DNA of 64,000 nucleotides. Origin: Mycoplasmatota bacterium. Lineage in GTDB: Bacteria; Bacillota_I; Bacilli_A; Haloplasmatales; Haloplasmataceae. Made by a program: the position numbers and the translations under genes. Every line of letters begins with the position of its first letter. Within the stretch, counting starts at the first letter, position 1. The stretch lies in contig CP074573.1 in assembly GCA_018394295.1 (NCBI GenBank), positions 2,115,156-2,179,155 on the forward strand. The letters are read 5' to 3'. Below the pieces are notes generated by a model. That model was given only the letters and a program-made list of their open reading frames with translations. It was not told where the DNA came from and did not search any database. Shown here in pieces: positions 54,635 to 62,966 of the stretch.

Positions 54635-54892
54635 TTGAATATTTTCCCTAACAATAACTTAATATGTCCACGACCAATAGCTAACCCAGTTGCTCCAGTT
54701 GAAAAAAGAAGAAGACGATTAGATGGTTTACAAGAAGGTGATGCAATATTAGTTCAATCGCCATCAGGAATATGTGAACAAGGAATATTTTTAAGACTTG
54801 AAGATAATTTTTTAGTTTGGGCGAGGAATATTTCAGGAACAACATATATCGCAGTAACCAGTTTAGATGCAATTAGCATCACAAAAGTATAA
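54635..54892 (+). CDS. Small beta-rich protein, family with 55048 (possible coat protein)
   Basis: The TTG start at 54635 follows GGAGGTGATATA, giving 85 residues. After a short N-terminal stretch with VEKRRRR comes a single compact domain: LQEGDAILVQSPSGICEQG, FLRLEDNFLVWAR and IAVTSLDAISITKV. The same pattern (G-D-x-I-x-V, G-[IV]-FLR[LV]E[DN]xFL[VI]W, LTSLD.ISI) is found in the gene at 55048 and, weaker, at the start of the decayed gene at 38500. Family name not known to me; an Sm- or SH3-like barrel is possible. Surrounding coat-like genes suggest a spore-surface role. Confidence 0.75.
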   Translation: MNIFPNNNLICPRPIANPVAPVEKRRRRLDGLQEGDAILVQSPSGICEQGIFLRLEDNFLVWARNISGTTYIAVTSLDAISITKV

Positions 54893-54929
54893 GAGGACAT
54901 TTCAAGAGAAATGCCCTTAGTCACAAAAT

Positions 54930-54953
54930 AGACTCTGTAAAAATACAGAGTCT
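54930..54953 (+). terminator. Terminator
   Basis: The stem AGACTCTGTA/TACAGAGTCT with loop AAAA is followed by ATTTTATTTT on the plus strand. Confidence 0.85.
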
Positions 54954-55047
54954 ATTTTATTTTATGAGATAGTTATTAAATAAATGATAAATATGCCCGA
55001 AAATTGTTTAAATACATATAATAATAGTGAGTTAGGGAGATGATATT

Positions 55048-55230
55048 ATGGGTGTATTCGATTCACTGGTTGAAGGCGATCAAATCCATGTGATTGCTGC
55101 AAGTGGTCATTCAGATACAGGCGTATTTCTACGAGTTGAAAATGATTTTCTAATTTGGGTTAAAAACAATGCTGGAAGTGCAGTTTACGCCCTTACTAGT
55201 TTAGATGGAATTAGTATCTTTAAAGTCTAA
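55048..55230 (+). CDS. Small beta-rich protein, family with 54635
   Basis: The 60-residue protein (GGGAGATGAT site, ATG start) consists only of the domain shared with 54635: LVEGDQIHVIAASGHSDTG, FLRVENDFLIWVK and YALTSLDGISIFKV. It has its own terminator and a CATATAATA -10-like element at 55015-55023. Because it lacks the basic N-terminal stretch, it defines the minimal domain of about 55 residues. Confidence 0.75.
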   Translation: MGVFDSLVEGDQIHVIAASGHSDTGVFLRVENDFLIWVKNNAGSAVYALTSLDGISIFKV

Positions 55231-55235
55231 ATACT

Positions 55236-55267
55236 AAAAGCACTAAAACAAACTATTTAGTGCTTTT
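55236..55267 (+). terminator. Terminator
   Basis: The 12-bp stem AAAAGCACTAAA/TTTAGTGCTTTT is followed by a T run on the plus strand. Confidence 0.8.
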
Positions 55268-55310
55268 TTTGTTCTAAACAAGACGTAATAAAAAATTAAT
55301 TGACATCTTC

Positions 55311-55682
55311 TTAATACTCATCTTGAATACTGTCTAATAATTTTTCTGCTGTGTTCATATTGGTTGCTAATGCTACATTATAGACATCACATAATCGTAA
55401 TAATGCACTAACATCAGGTTCATGTGGCTGAGCTGTTAATGGATCACGTAAAAATATAACAATATCAATTTTATGATTAGCGACCATAGCTCCTATTTGT
55501 TGATCGCCACCTAATGGACCTGATTTCATCCGATTAACCTGTAATTTAGTATCTCCCATAATATGCAATCCTGTCGTACCTGTTGAATATAAATCATGTC
55601 GCATAAAAACCTCTTCAAACCTTTTTGTTAAACCAACCATCTCTGCTTTCTTTTTATCATGAGCGATTAAAGCTATATTCAT
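55311..55682 (-). CDS. mgsA: Methylglyoxal synthase
   Basis: The ATG at 55682 follows GGAGGTAACG, giving 123 residues. Family marks are [34 protein letters not shown] and the catalytic Asp region [25 protein letters not shown]. It converts dihydroxyacetone phosphate to methylglyoxal, a bypass used under phosphate limitation or sugar overload. It is a single gene. Confidence 0.95.
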   Translation of the reverse strand: MNIALIAHDKKKAEMVGLTKRFEEVFMRHDLYSTGTTGLHIMGDTKLQVNRMKSGPLGGDQQIGAMVANHKIDIVIFLRDPLTAQPHEPDVSALLRLCDVYNVALATNMNTAEKLLDSIQDEY

Positions 55683-55846
55683 CGTTACCTCCACATCATA
55701 TGATAGTTATATTATAACATATGGTAATAAAAATAGAATCCCAAAAACGAATGTTTCAAGAAGATATCATCTTTTTTTATTTTTACCTTTTCTTTAATAC
55801 AAAATTTGGCTATAATTAAAATATCAAAAAGAAAGGGTGTTTTTCA

Positions 55847-56674
55847 TTGGATAAACTAATTCTTTTATTAAAATATATTTTTTTTGGAGCGGTTCAAGGG
55901 ATTACAGAAACGTTACCAATATCATCTAGTGGTCATTTAGTTATTTTTAGTGAATTATTTAATCTAGAACAAGGAAATGATCTAACATTTGAAATCTTAC
56001 TTCATTTTGGATCATTAATTGCGATTATTTATTTCTATCGTAAAACAATTTGTGAATTAATCAAAAATTTCTTTTCATATTTATTTCATAGAGAGAAAAA
56101 TACCTACACCGATTTTAAATATGTTTGGTTACTTGTTTTAGCAACTTTTCCTATTGGATTAATTGGTTTTCTGTTTCAAGATTTTATTGCAAGTCGTTTA
56201 AAGAATTTATTAACTGTTGGAATATCTTTACTTGTTACAGCACTTATTTTATATCTTATTAGTCGCATGTCTAAAGGAAATAAAGAAAAAGAGAATATGA
56301 CTTGGAAAGATGCATTATTTATTGGGATTGTACAAGCAGCTGCCATCATTCCAGGGATAAGCCGTTCAGGATCTACTGTTTCAGCTAGTTTATCAAGAAA
56401 ATTAGACATCGATAATGCCTTAAAATTCTCATTTTTACTTTTTATTCCTGCTGCATTAGGGGCAATGCTCTTAGATATTGTCCATTTCATTAAAGAACCT
56501 ACGGCTCCTGATTTAATTATCCCGTATATTACAGCCTTTTTAACATCAATTGTATTCACATTAATATCTTTGAATATTTTTATTGGTATTATTAAAAAAG
56601 GAAAACTTAGTTATTTTTCTATCTATTGTTCTATTGTTGGTTCACTTTCAATTATATTACATTTTTTCTTATAA
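55847..56674 (+). CDS. uppP: Undecaprenyl-diphosphatase (UppP/BacA)
   Basis: The TTG start at 55847 follows AAAGGGTG; product 275 residues with about eight membrane spans. The two catalytic signatures are present: QGITETLPISSSGHLVI near 19 and PGISRSGSTVSASL near 163. It recycles the lipid carrier for wall and glycan synthesis and gives bacitracin resistance. Presence of this gene supports a wall-making organism. Confidence 0.95.
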   Translation: MDKLILLLKYIFFGAVQGITETLPISSSGHLVIFSELFNLEQGNDLTFEILLHFGSLIAIIYFYRKTICELIKNFFSYLFHREKNTYTDFKYVWLLVLATFPIGLIGFLFQDFIASRLKNLLTVGISLLVTALILYLISRMSKGNKEKENMTWKDALFIGIVQAAAIIPGISRSGSTVSASLSRKLDIDNALKFSFLLFIPAALGAMLLDIVHFIKEPTAPDLIIPYITAFLTSIVFTLISLNIFIGIIKKGKLSYFSIYCSIVGSLSIILHFFL

Positions 56675-56700
56675 TATCTTTATTAATATTTTGTATAAAT

Positions 56701-56728
56701 AAATCTTCTTTCAGATGAAAGAAGATTT
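56701..56728 (+). terminator. Terminator of uppP
   Basis: The 13-bp stem AAATCTTCTTTCA/TGAAAGAAGATTT is followed by a T run on the plus strand. Confidence 0.85.
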
Positions 56729-56805
56729 TTTCTTTATAACATTAATATCCATAGGTATCACACTATTTATTTAAATATATCCCCCTAAAAATTATGAAAG
56801 TCTAT

Positions 56806-56832
56806 ACTTAAATTATATTGTATCATATTTTA
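56806..56832 (+). promoter_or_regulatory. Candidate sigma-K-type promoter of the CotY/Z-like gene
   Basis: An AC dinucleotide (56806-56807) is followed after 16 bp by CATATTTTA (56824-56832). This fits the B. subtilis sigma-K pattern AC-N16-CATAnnnTA. The leader would be short. The pattern is degenerate, so this is a suggestion only. Confidence 0.35.
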
Positions 56833-56853
56833 ATTATGAAAGGAGGAAATGAT

Positions 56854-57318
56854 ATGTCTATTGAAATTAAAAACAATAATGATGTAGAAGAATCTTGTTG
56901 TAATCCTAATCACCATCATCCAGATAACAACGAGGCTTGTTGTTTATGTCAAAGATTAAAATACATTTGTTATATGCAAAAAAAATGTTGCCAGGAAGCA
57001 TGTTGCTTAAATTGTGAAGCATGTGAGTTAGGTAGTAATATTCCAGGACAAAATACTTTTAATACAAGACCATTTTATCTTTACTTAACTGATGGCACTC
57101 AATTTAGTTTTATTAATCCAATTGATGGTACTGAATATACTGTATTTAGGGTTGAATCAATACGTAATTGTTGTGGAGTATTAAGAGCTCTAACTTTAAC
57201 TTTTACAGGTTCTACACTTGATACCGCTGTTTATACAGCAACTGATTTTTGTTGTACAGTGGATATTTGTAAGTTTATTGGAATACAATGTTTACCTGAT
57301 ACCTACATTAGTTGCTAA
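56854..57318 (+). CDS. Spore coat/exosporium protein, CotY/CotZ/ExsY family
   Basis: The ATG at 56854 follows AAAGGAGG, giving 154 residues. The protein is Cys-rich (about 18 Cys, many as CC pairs) and has the family pattern: an N-terminal CCNPNHHH/CLCQRL block, FYLYLTDGTQFSFINP, then FRVESIRNCCGVLRALTL and a C-terminal FCCTVDICKF. CotY/Z/ExsY proteins form disulfide-linked sheets in the spore crust or exosporium. Together with the convergent CotO-like gene this repeats the B. subtilis cotZ/cotO neighbourhood. Confidence 0.85.
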   Translation: MSIEIKNNNDVEESCCNPNHHHPDNNEACCLCQRLKYICYMQKKCCQEACCLNCEACELGSNIPGQNTFNTRPFYLYLTDGTQFSFINPIDGTEYTVFRVESIRNCCGVLRALTLTFTGSTLDTAVYTATDFCCTVDICKFIGIQCLPDTYISC

Positions 57319-57327
57319 ACTTGTTTT

Positions 57328-57354
57328 ATCTTATTACTTCAAAAGTAATAAGAT
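57328..57354. terminator. Terminator between CotY/Z-like and CotO-like genes
   Basis: The 12-bp stem ATCTTATTACTT/AAGTAATAAGAT is followed by T residues on plus; the other strand is less T-rich. Confidence 0.75.
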
Positions 57355-57358
57355 TTTT

Positions 57359-57835
57359 TTATACCTTCAAAATGATAATATCTTCAATATCTTGCATTAA
57401 TATTTCTTGTTCTTTATCTTCTATAGAAACTATTATTGATTTTTCTAATAATTTTATAAAATAACATTCAATAGACTGATTATTTTTTTCAATAGATACT
57501 AAAACATAACGTCCTAAATTTGCTCTTTTGTTCAGTAAGACCATTTTATTCATTAACTTTTTCTTCTTTATTTCATCTTCTTTACTAAAAGATTGATCTA
57601 ATTTAATATTAGAATTTCTTTCTTCATAGGTTCTTTTTCTAGTATTTTCAGTTTTCACTTCTTCTCTATCCTGTTTTTTCTTTTCTTCTCTTGCTGGTCT
57701 GACATCTTTCTTATAATCTCTTATAAATTTTTGGTTACTATTATCAAACCGACTATCATATACATATTGATTTTGACCTTTTAATTGACTTGATTGAGCA
57801 CTATTGATAAACAGTAACGGTTTATTGTCTTTCAT
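57359..57835 (-). CDS. CotO-like spore coat morphogenetic protein (tentative)
   Basis: The 158-residue protein starts behind GGGTGGTG. The N-terminal two thirds are charged, disordered and Lys/Arg/Glu-rich. The C-terminal part (about 95-158) has KLMNKMVLLNKRAN, then a small beta domain (YVLVSIEKNNQSIECYFI, IIVSIEDKEQEILMQDIEDIIIL) that resembles the end of CotO. B. subtilis cotO lies next to cotZ/cotY, as here. The protein is shorter than B. subtilis CotO, so the call rests on ending and context together. Confidence 0.55.
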   Translation of the reverse strand: MKDNKPLLFINSAQSSQLKGQNQYVYDSRFDNSNQKFIRDYKKDVRPAREEKKKQDREEVKTENTRKRTYEERNSNIKLDQSFSKEDEIKKKKLMNKMVLLNKRANLGRYVLVSIEKNNQSIECYFIKLLEKSIIVSIEDKEQEILMQDIEDIIILKV

Positions 57836-57895
57836 TATAACACCACCCTACTACAATATATGATAAATAACCTAATAATTATACAAAAACACCTG

Positions 57896-57926
57896 AAAAA
57901 ATCCTCATTTTAAATGAGGATTTTTT
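57896..57926 (-). terminator. Terminator of the maltodextrin operon
   Basis: The stem formed by AAAAAATCCTCATTT and its complement is followed by T residues on the minus strand. It overlaps the stop codon of the alpha-glucosidase gene. Confidence 0.8.
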
Positions 57927-59622
57927 ATTGTAATCGATACACAATTGCTTCAAAAGGTCGTAAATGTATCTCATTATTTAAAGGTTGTTTTTCATAATTA
58001 CTTAATATAATAGAAGCATCTTTTTTCACCAAGTTGTTTGGAACTTCTACCTTAATATAATCTTCAAAGAAATTAGCAAGTACTAAATAACATTCTTTTT
58101 CAAAACTTCTTGTATACATAAATATATTTAAATCATCTTCTAAATATAGTTTGAATTTTCCATATATAAAACACTTTGTATTTTGTCTAATTTCAAATAT
58201 TTTTTGATAATAGTAATAAATCGAATCTTTATCACGCAAATTATCTCTTGCGTTAATATCAACATAATTTGGATTAACCTTCATCCATGGTTCTACACGA
58301 CTAAATCCAGCATTTTGAGAATTATCCCATTGCATAGGTGTTCTTGCATTGTCTCGTGACCGTTTATGAATTCTATTTAATATATCTTCTTTTGTCGCTA
58401 CATTTTTTAATACTGTTTCATTATATAGAGTAAATATTTCTACATCTTTATAATCATTAATATTAGGATAACTAACATTTGTCATACCAATCTCTTCACC
58501 TTGATAAATAAATGGTGTTCCTCCCATAAAATATAACACTGTCCCTAACATTTTAGCTGATATCTTTCTATAAGCAACAGAATCATTTCCATAGTGTGAG
58601 AGCACTCGTGGTTGATCATGATTACTCCAAAATAAGGTGTTCCAAGCTTTACCATATAATTCTATTTGATACTTCGCTAATGATTTTTTTAAATCAGGTA
58701 AATGTAACGATTTAAATGTCCACTTACCAGGAACATACTCAGCCGATGCATCATCTACATCAACCCAACAGTGATCAAAAGATATTAACATGTTAAATTC
58801 ATTTCGGTTATAAGCACAATACTTTAAAGTATCTTCTATACTAGCTCCACCGGCTTCGCCAACGGTCATTACATCATATTTAGATAATACTTCATCAACC
58901 ATTTCTTGAATCCGCTCATGAACTTTTGGCCTGTTTGAAAATTCATAATAACAAGGGGAATAATCACGACCTGAAGGAACCGGATGATTTGGAAAATTAA
59001 AGTTTCGGTCCAAATGTGCAACCGCATCCACCCGAAATCCATCCACTCCTTTTTTTAACCACCAATGCATCATTTTATAAATATCTTTACGCATATGTGA
59101 ATTATTCCAATTTAAATCCGGCATTTTCTTACTGAAAATATGCATGTAGTATTCATCAGTGGAATTATCATATTCCCATACAGACCCACCAAAAAAAGAC
59201 TCCCAGTTCGTTGGTGGCTCATCTTCTTTACCATTTTGCCAAATATAATAATCTCGGTAATCGTTATCCTTAGATTTTCTTGATTCAATAAACCAAGGGT
59301 GTTCATCTGATGTATGGTTTAATACTAAATCAATAATAAGTCTCATATTACGATTATGTAATTCATCAATTAAATTTTTTAAATCAAGAAATGTTCCATA
59401 ATCTTCTGATACTTCAAAAAAATCACTGACATCATACCCTTGATCATCCATGGGTGATTTATAAAATGGACATACCCAAATGGTCGTTACCCCTAAATTC
59501 TTTAGATAATCTAGTTTTTCAATAATTCCTTGTATATCACCAATACCATCGTTATTACTATCATAGAAACTTCTTGGATAAATTTGATAAACAACGGCTT
59601 CTTGCCACCATTTCCCCATCAT
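57925..59622 (-). CDS. GH13 oligo-1,6-/alpha-glucosidase
   Basis: The 565-residue protein is normal length for GH13 subfamily 31. It starts KWWQEAVVYQIYPRSFYDSN and has DLVLNHTSDEHPWF, the nucleophile region GFRVDAVAHLD, the acid Glu in VGEAGG, and FWSNHDQPRVLSHYG. It cleaves alpha-glucosidic bonds of imported maltodextrin or isomaltose in the cytoplasm; no signal peptide is present. Its start overlaps the malG stop, so the gene is part of the transporter operon. Confidence 0.93.
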   Translation of the reverse strand: MMGKWWQEAVVYQIYPRSFYDSNNDGIGDIQGIIEKLDYLKNLGVTTIWVCPFYKSPMDDQGYDVSDFFEVSEDYGTFLDLKNLIDELHNRNMRLIIDLVLNHTSDEHPWFIESRKSKDNDYRDYYIWQNGKEDEPPTNWESFFGGSVWEYDNSTDEYYMHIFSKKMPDLNWNNSHMRKDIYKMMHWWLKKGVDGFRVDAVAHLDRNFNFPNHPVPSGRDYSPCYYEFSNRPKVHERIQEMVDEVLSKYDVMTVGEAGGASIEDTLKYCAYNRNEFNMLISFDHCWVDVDDASAEYVPGKWTFKSLHLPDLKKSLAKYQIELYGKAWNTLFWSNHDQPRVLSHYGNDSVAYRKISAKMLGTVLYFMGGTPFIYQGEEIGMTNVSYPNINDYKDVEIFTLYNETVLKNVATKEDILNRIHKRSRDNARTPMQWDNSQNAGFSRVEPWMKVNPNYVDINARDNLRDKDSIYYYYQKIFEIRQNTKCFIYGKFKLYLEDDLNIFMYTRSFEKECYLVLANFFEDYIKVEVPNNLVKKDASIILSNYEKQPLNNEIHLRPFEAIVYRLQ

Positions 59623-60788
59623 CCTTTATTAGCACCCGCTGTAATACCTTCAATAAGATATCTTTGAAGTAAGGAATATAGTATCGTAATTGGCAAAGCA
59701 ACCATTAAAGCACCAGCAGCAAATAAGGTGAATTGTTGTGCTTTATTATTTATCAAATTATATAATCCTATCGCTAAGGTTTGTTTATTATTTGATGAAA
59801 TAACCATTCGTGGTAACATAAAATCCATCCATGGACTCATAAACATTGAAATCGCTAAAAAGGTTATGATTGGTGAAGATAATGGGAAAATTATTTTTGT
59901 AAAAATTTTGATTTTACTAGCGCCATCAATCATTGCCGATTCATCAAGCGATTTTGGAATGTTTTGTAAATAACCTTTAACTAACCAAACATTATAAGGA
60001 ATTGCACCTGATACATAAACAAATGTTAAAGCCATTGGCTTATCATTAAAACCAAATGTGACAAACAAATTATATAAAGCGATTAATCCCATAAAAGATG
60101 GAAACATTTGAAGTATCAAAATACCTAATAAACCAAATTTCTTTCCCTTAAATTTAAATCTTGCAAATACATAAGCAACCATTGTCACAAAGATAACAGA
60201 GAAAATACAAGTTACAATTGCGACCAACAAAGTATTTTTATACCAATTAACAAATTCGTATTTTGGTCTTTCGGTCCCTTTTACTTTGTTCACCAGTAAC
60301 TCCTGATATTGATGTAATGAAAGTTTATCTGGCCATATGTGCCAACCAATTCCTCCTTTCGGAGAAAAAGAAGCACCAATAACCCATATAACAGGAATTA
60401 AAATTATCAATGAGATTGTAGTCAATTCTAAGTAAATGAGAAATCTTAATAATATTTCTTTAAAAGATAATAATTTTTTAACAGACCCCATTTTTGATTC
60501 GTTTATTGGTTTGATAACATAGATAGGAATAAACGCAAGTAGTAAACTTATTCCCATAAGTATAGCAGTAAATAATGGAAATGGATAGTTGGTTTGTCTA
60601 ACCGTATTAATGACCATTTCACCAACAATGAAGATGATTATCCCTAAAAAGAATGGTACACCGGTATATAAAAATCCAAGTAATTTACCTCGTCCTTTTT
60701 TATCAGTTACTTCTATCGCTAAACTCATCACTGTCACAACAAGGACAATCGATAAGAATATAATTAATATACTATAAAATGCACTCAT
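59619..60788 (-). CDS. malG: Maltodextrin ABC transporter permease MalG
   Basis: The 389-residue permease has an N-terminal part with three extra spans (residues 1 to about 90) before the usual six-span core. The core ends in the ATPase-contact EAA loop ESAMIDGASKIKIFTKIIFP and a C-terminal YLIEGITAGANKG. It pairs with MalF. Start and stop codons overlap those of both neighbours (TAATG with malF, ATGATG with the glucosidase gene), so the three are translationally coupled. The ATPase subunit (MalK/MsmX) is not encoded here. Confidence 0.93.
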   Translation of the reverse strand: MSAFYSILIIFLSIVLVVTVMSLAIEVTDKKGRGKLLGFLYTGVPFFLGIIIFIVGEMVINTVRQTNYPFPLFTAILMGISLLLAFIPIYVIKPINESKMGSVKKLLSFKEILLRFLIYLELTTISLIILIPVIWVIGASFSPKGGIGWHIWPDKLSLHQYQELLVNKVKGTERPKYEFVNWYKNTLLVAIVTCIFSVIFVTMVAYVFARFKFKGKKFGLLGILILQMFPSFMGLIALYNLFVTFGFNDKPMALTFVYVSGAIPYNVWLVKGYLQNIPKSLDESAMIDGASKIKIFTKIIFPLSSPIITFLAISMFMSPWMDFMLPRMVISSNNKQTLAIGLYNLINNKAQQFTLFAAGALMVALPITILYSLLQRYLIEGITAGANKG

Positions 60789-62872
60789 TATACCATGTCC
60801 TCCTCTTTAAAGGCTTTTGTCTTTGTGAAGTTATAAGCAGAGAATGACCCAATAACAATAAAGATAATAATACTAAACACACTTGCCATATTATACATTG
60901 GATTAGCAGAATCTGTGGTTAATTTATAAATCCATGAAATCAAAATATCTGTACTTCCTGCATTACCAGCAAAATGGATATTACCAGGTCCTCCACCTGT
61001 TAAGAAATAAATGAGACCAAAATTATTTAGATTAAACGCAAATGACATAATTAAGAGTGGTGCTGTCATGTATAAAACAATTGGAAGCGTAATTTTCCAA
61101 AACTTCTGATTAGGAGTTGCACCATCTATATCAGCTGCCTCATACATTGTTTTATCAATACTAGTCATAATTCCAGTCATTAATGCCATGTAATAAGGCG
61201 TTCCTAGAAACATATTAACTAAGATAACGGTTGATTTTGCTAACCATGGTTTCCCTTGATCATCAAACCAGCCTATTACCCCCGATTGATTCGTTAATCC
61301 TAAATCTTGAAATACACTCATTAATCCCCATTCACGTAAATAATTATTGATTAATCCGAATTGACTATTAAAGGCATTACTAATAACAAGTAGTAACACT
61401 AATTGTGGAATTGCCCATGGCAAAATAATAATTGTCCGCCATATCTTTCTTCCAATAACCCGTTTATTATTTAATATAATAGCTTGTATTAATCCACCGA
61501 AAAAGCAAGTTATCGTAGCAAAAATAGCAAAGACTATGGTCCATAAACTAACGTTAATAAATGTATAACCCCAGCCTGTACCCGATTTACCAAAGTTTGT
61601 TAATAAAGCAAAATTATCGAATCCAACCCAATCAAATAATAATAACCGTTTCCCACCATAATTAGTAAATGCAACCATTAAGCCAAAGATAATTGGCATG
61701 ATTGAAAAGAAAATCATTAAAATTAATGCAGGTAGAATTACGATATATTCAAAAGAACCTTCCCATAATTCATGTAAGTATTGTGAAGTTAATAATATTT
61801 TTTTAGTTTTAATTTGTTTTTCACAGCTCTTTTTGGCATCCATAATATTATAAATATAGATACCAAGAAAAATTACTAAAATAAGGATAGCAATTAAGCC
61901 ATTAATCAATAAACGATTTGAACGATCACCTGGAATAAAATAAATATCTGAATAAACATCTTCTCGTGTACCTAAAGTAACAACTCCCCATATGCCTTTA
62001 ACAAATATACCAGTATCTCGAATATCTAGTTTATTAAGTGCACCTGTTAAGTAAGGAATATATTTCCCAGAGAATATTTCTATTGCGATTAAAACAATTT
62101 GAAAAAATAAGAATACTAAACCTTTTATTACTTGTTTATTTTGAATTTGTCCTAAACCCCAAATAAAAAATGATGCTAAACCTCTTAATTTTGGTGTGTT
62201 TTTACTAATTTGGGAATAATAGATTTCATTTCCTTGTAACCGAATTTCATCTTTTGCTTCCATTATCTTTATTTTTACTTGGTTTATTTTCTCAAGATAT
62301 TGTTGTTTAATATGAAAAGAACTTAATTTAACCTCTATCAGTTCTTCTTTCTTTTCTTTTTTGAACTGTTTTTCTTCTTCCTTTGAAAGTTCAGTTTTCC
62401 CCAATATAGATTGATATTTCTTATTTATTTTTTCAATCTTTGAATCTACTTCTTTTTGATTAACTTTGATTTCTTTCTCCATATTAGATTTTAATGAACT
62501 AATTTCTGCTTCTAATTGTTTAATTTTAGCATTTTTTACTTTTTTAATCTCTTGTTTAGTTATCTTTAATTTTCTTATTTTCTCATCTAACTGTTTGTTT
62601 AGTAAATCTATGTTTTCATCTTGTTTATTTTTGATTTCTTCATAATAACTTTGTTGATTCTTTTTCAATTGGTTTATTTCTTCTATGTGTCTACTTTTAT
62701 TAACTTCTTGTTCTTTTTGATCTACATTATTTTCTTTAAAAGCAATTATTTCCTTATTATGTTTATCTAATAGTTTGTTAAGATCAGAATTTGCTTTTAT
62801 TTTAATTTGTCTTAAATTTTCTTTATGATCACTTTTTAATTTCTCTATTTCAATTCTTGTTAAGGTATTCAA
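60788..62872 (-). CDS. malF: Maltodextrin ABC transporter permease MalF with long N-terminal coiled coil
   Basis: I set the start at TTG 62872, 9 nt after AGGTG, giving 694 residues. Usual MalF proteins have about 430-510. Residues 1 to about 225 are an almost pure Lys/Glu coiled coil with heptad pattern (for example LLNKQLDEKIRKLKITKQEI) and no membrane span. From about 235 onward come eight or more spans, the MalF periplasmic-type insert and the EAA loop EAADIDGATPNQKFWKITLP. The extension should lie in the cytoplasm, where it could contact the ATPase, a PTS protein or the cytoskeleton (inference). Reading frame and permease part are intact. Confidence 0.92.
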   Translation of the reverse strand: MNTLTRIEIEKLKSDHKENLRQIKIKANSDLNKLLDKHNKEIIAFKENNVDQKEQEVNKSRHIEEINQLKKNQQSYYEEIKNKQDENIDLLNKQLDEKIRKLKITKQEIKKVKNAKIKQLEAEISSLKSNMEKEIKVNQKEVDSKIEKINKKYQSILGKTELSKEEEKQFKKEKKEELIEVKLSSFHIKQQYLEKINQVKIKIMEAKDEIRLQGNEIYYSQISKNTPKLRGLASFFIWGLGQIQNKQVIKGLVFLFFQIVLIAIEIFSGKYIPYLTGALNKLDIRDTGIFVKGIWGVVTLGTREDVYSDIYFIPGDRSNRLLINGLIAILILVIFLGIYIYNIMDAKKSCEKQIKTKKILLTSQYLHELWEGSFEYIVILPALILMIFFSIMPIIFGLMVAFTNYGGKRLLLFDWVGFDNFALLTNFGKSGTGWGYTFINVSLWTIVFAIFATITCFFGGLIQAIILNNKRVIGRKIWRTIIILPWAIPQLVLLLVISNAFNSQFGLINNYLREWGLMSVFQDLGLTNQSGVIGWFDDQGKPWLAKSTVILVNMFLGTPYYMALMTGIMTSIDKTMYEAADIDGATPNQKFWKITLPIVLYMTAPLLIMSFAFNLNNFGLIYFLTGGGPGNIHFAGNAGSTDILISWIYKLTTDSANPMYNMASVFSIIIFIVIGSFSAYNFTKTKAFKEEDMV

Positions 62873-62896
62873 AGTAAAGTACACCTACTTTCTTAT

Positions 62897-62937
62897 AAAA
62901 AGAACTTGATCATGGCATTACATGACCAAGTCTTTTT
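62897..62937 (-). terminator. Intercistronic hairpin between malE and malF
   Basis: An imperfect stem of 16-17 bp (AAAAAGACTTGGTCATG with its partner) is followed by TTCTTTTTAT on the minus strand. It probably lowers malF-malG expression relative to the binding protein malE, or protects the malE mRNA end. Confidence 0.6.
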
Positions 62938-62966
62938 AAAACTAAATTTAAACTACCATATCACAA

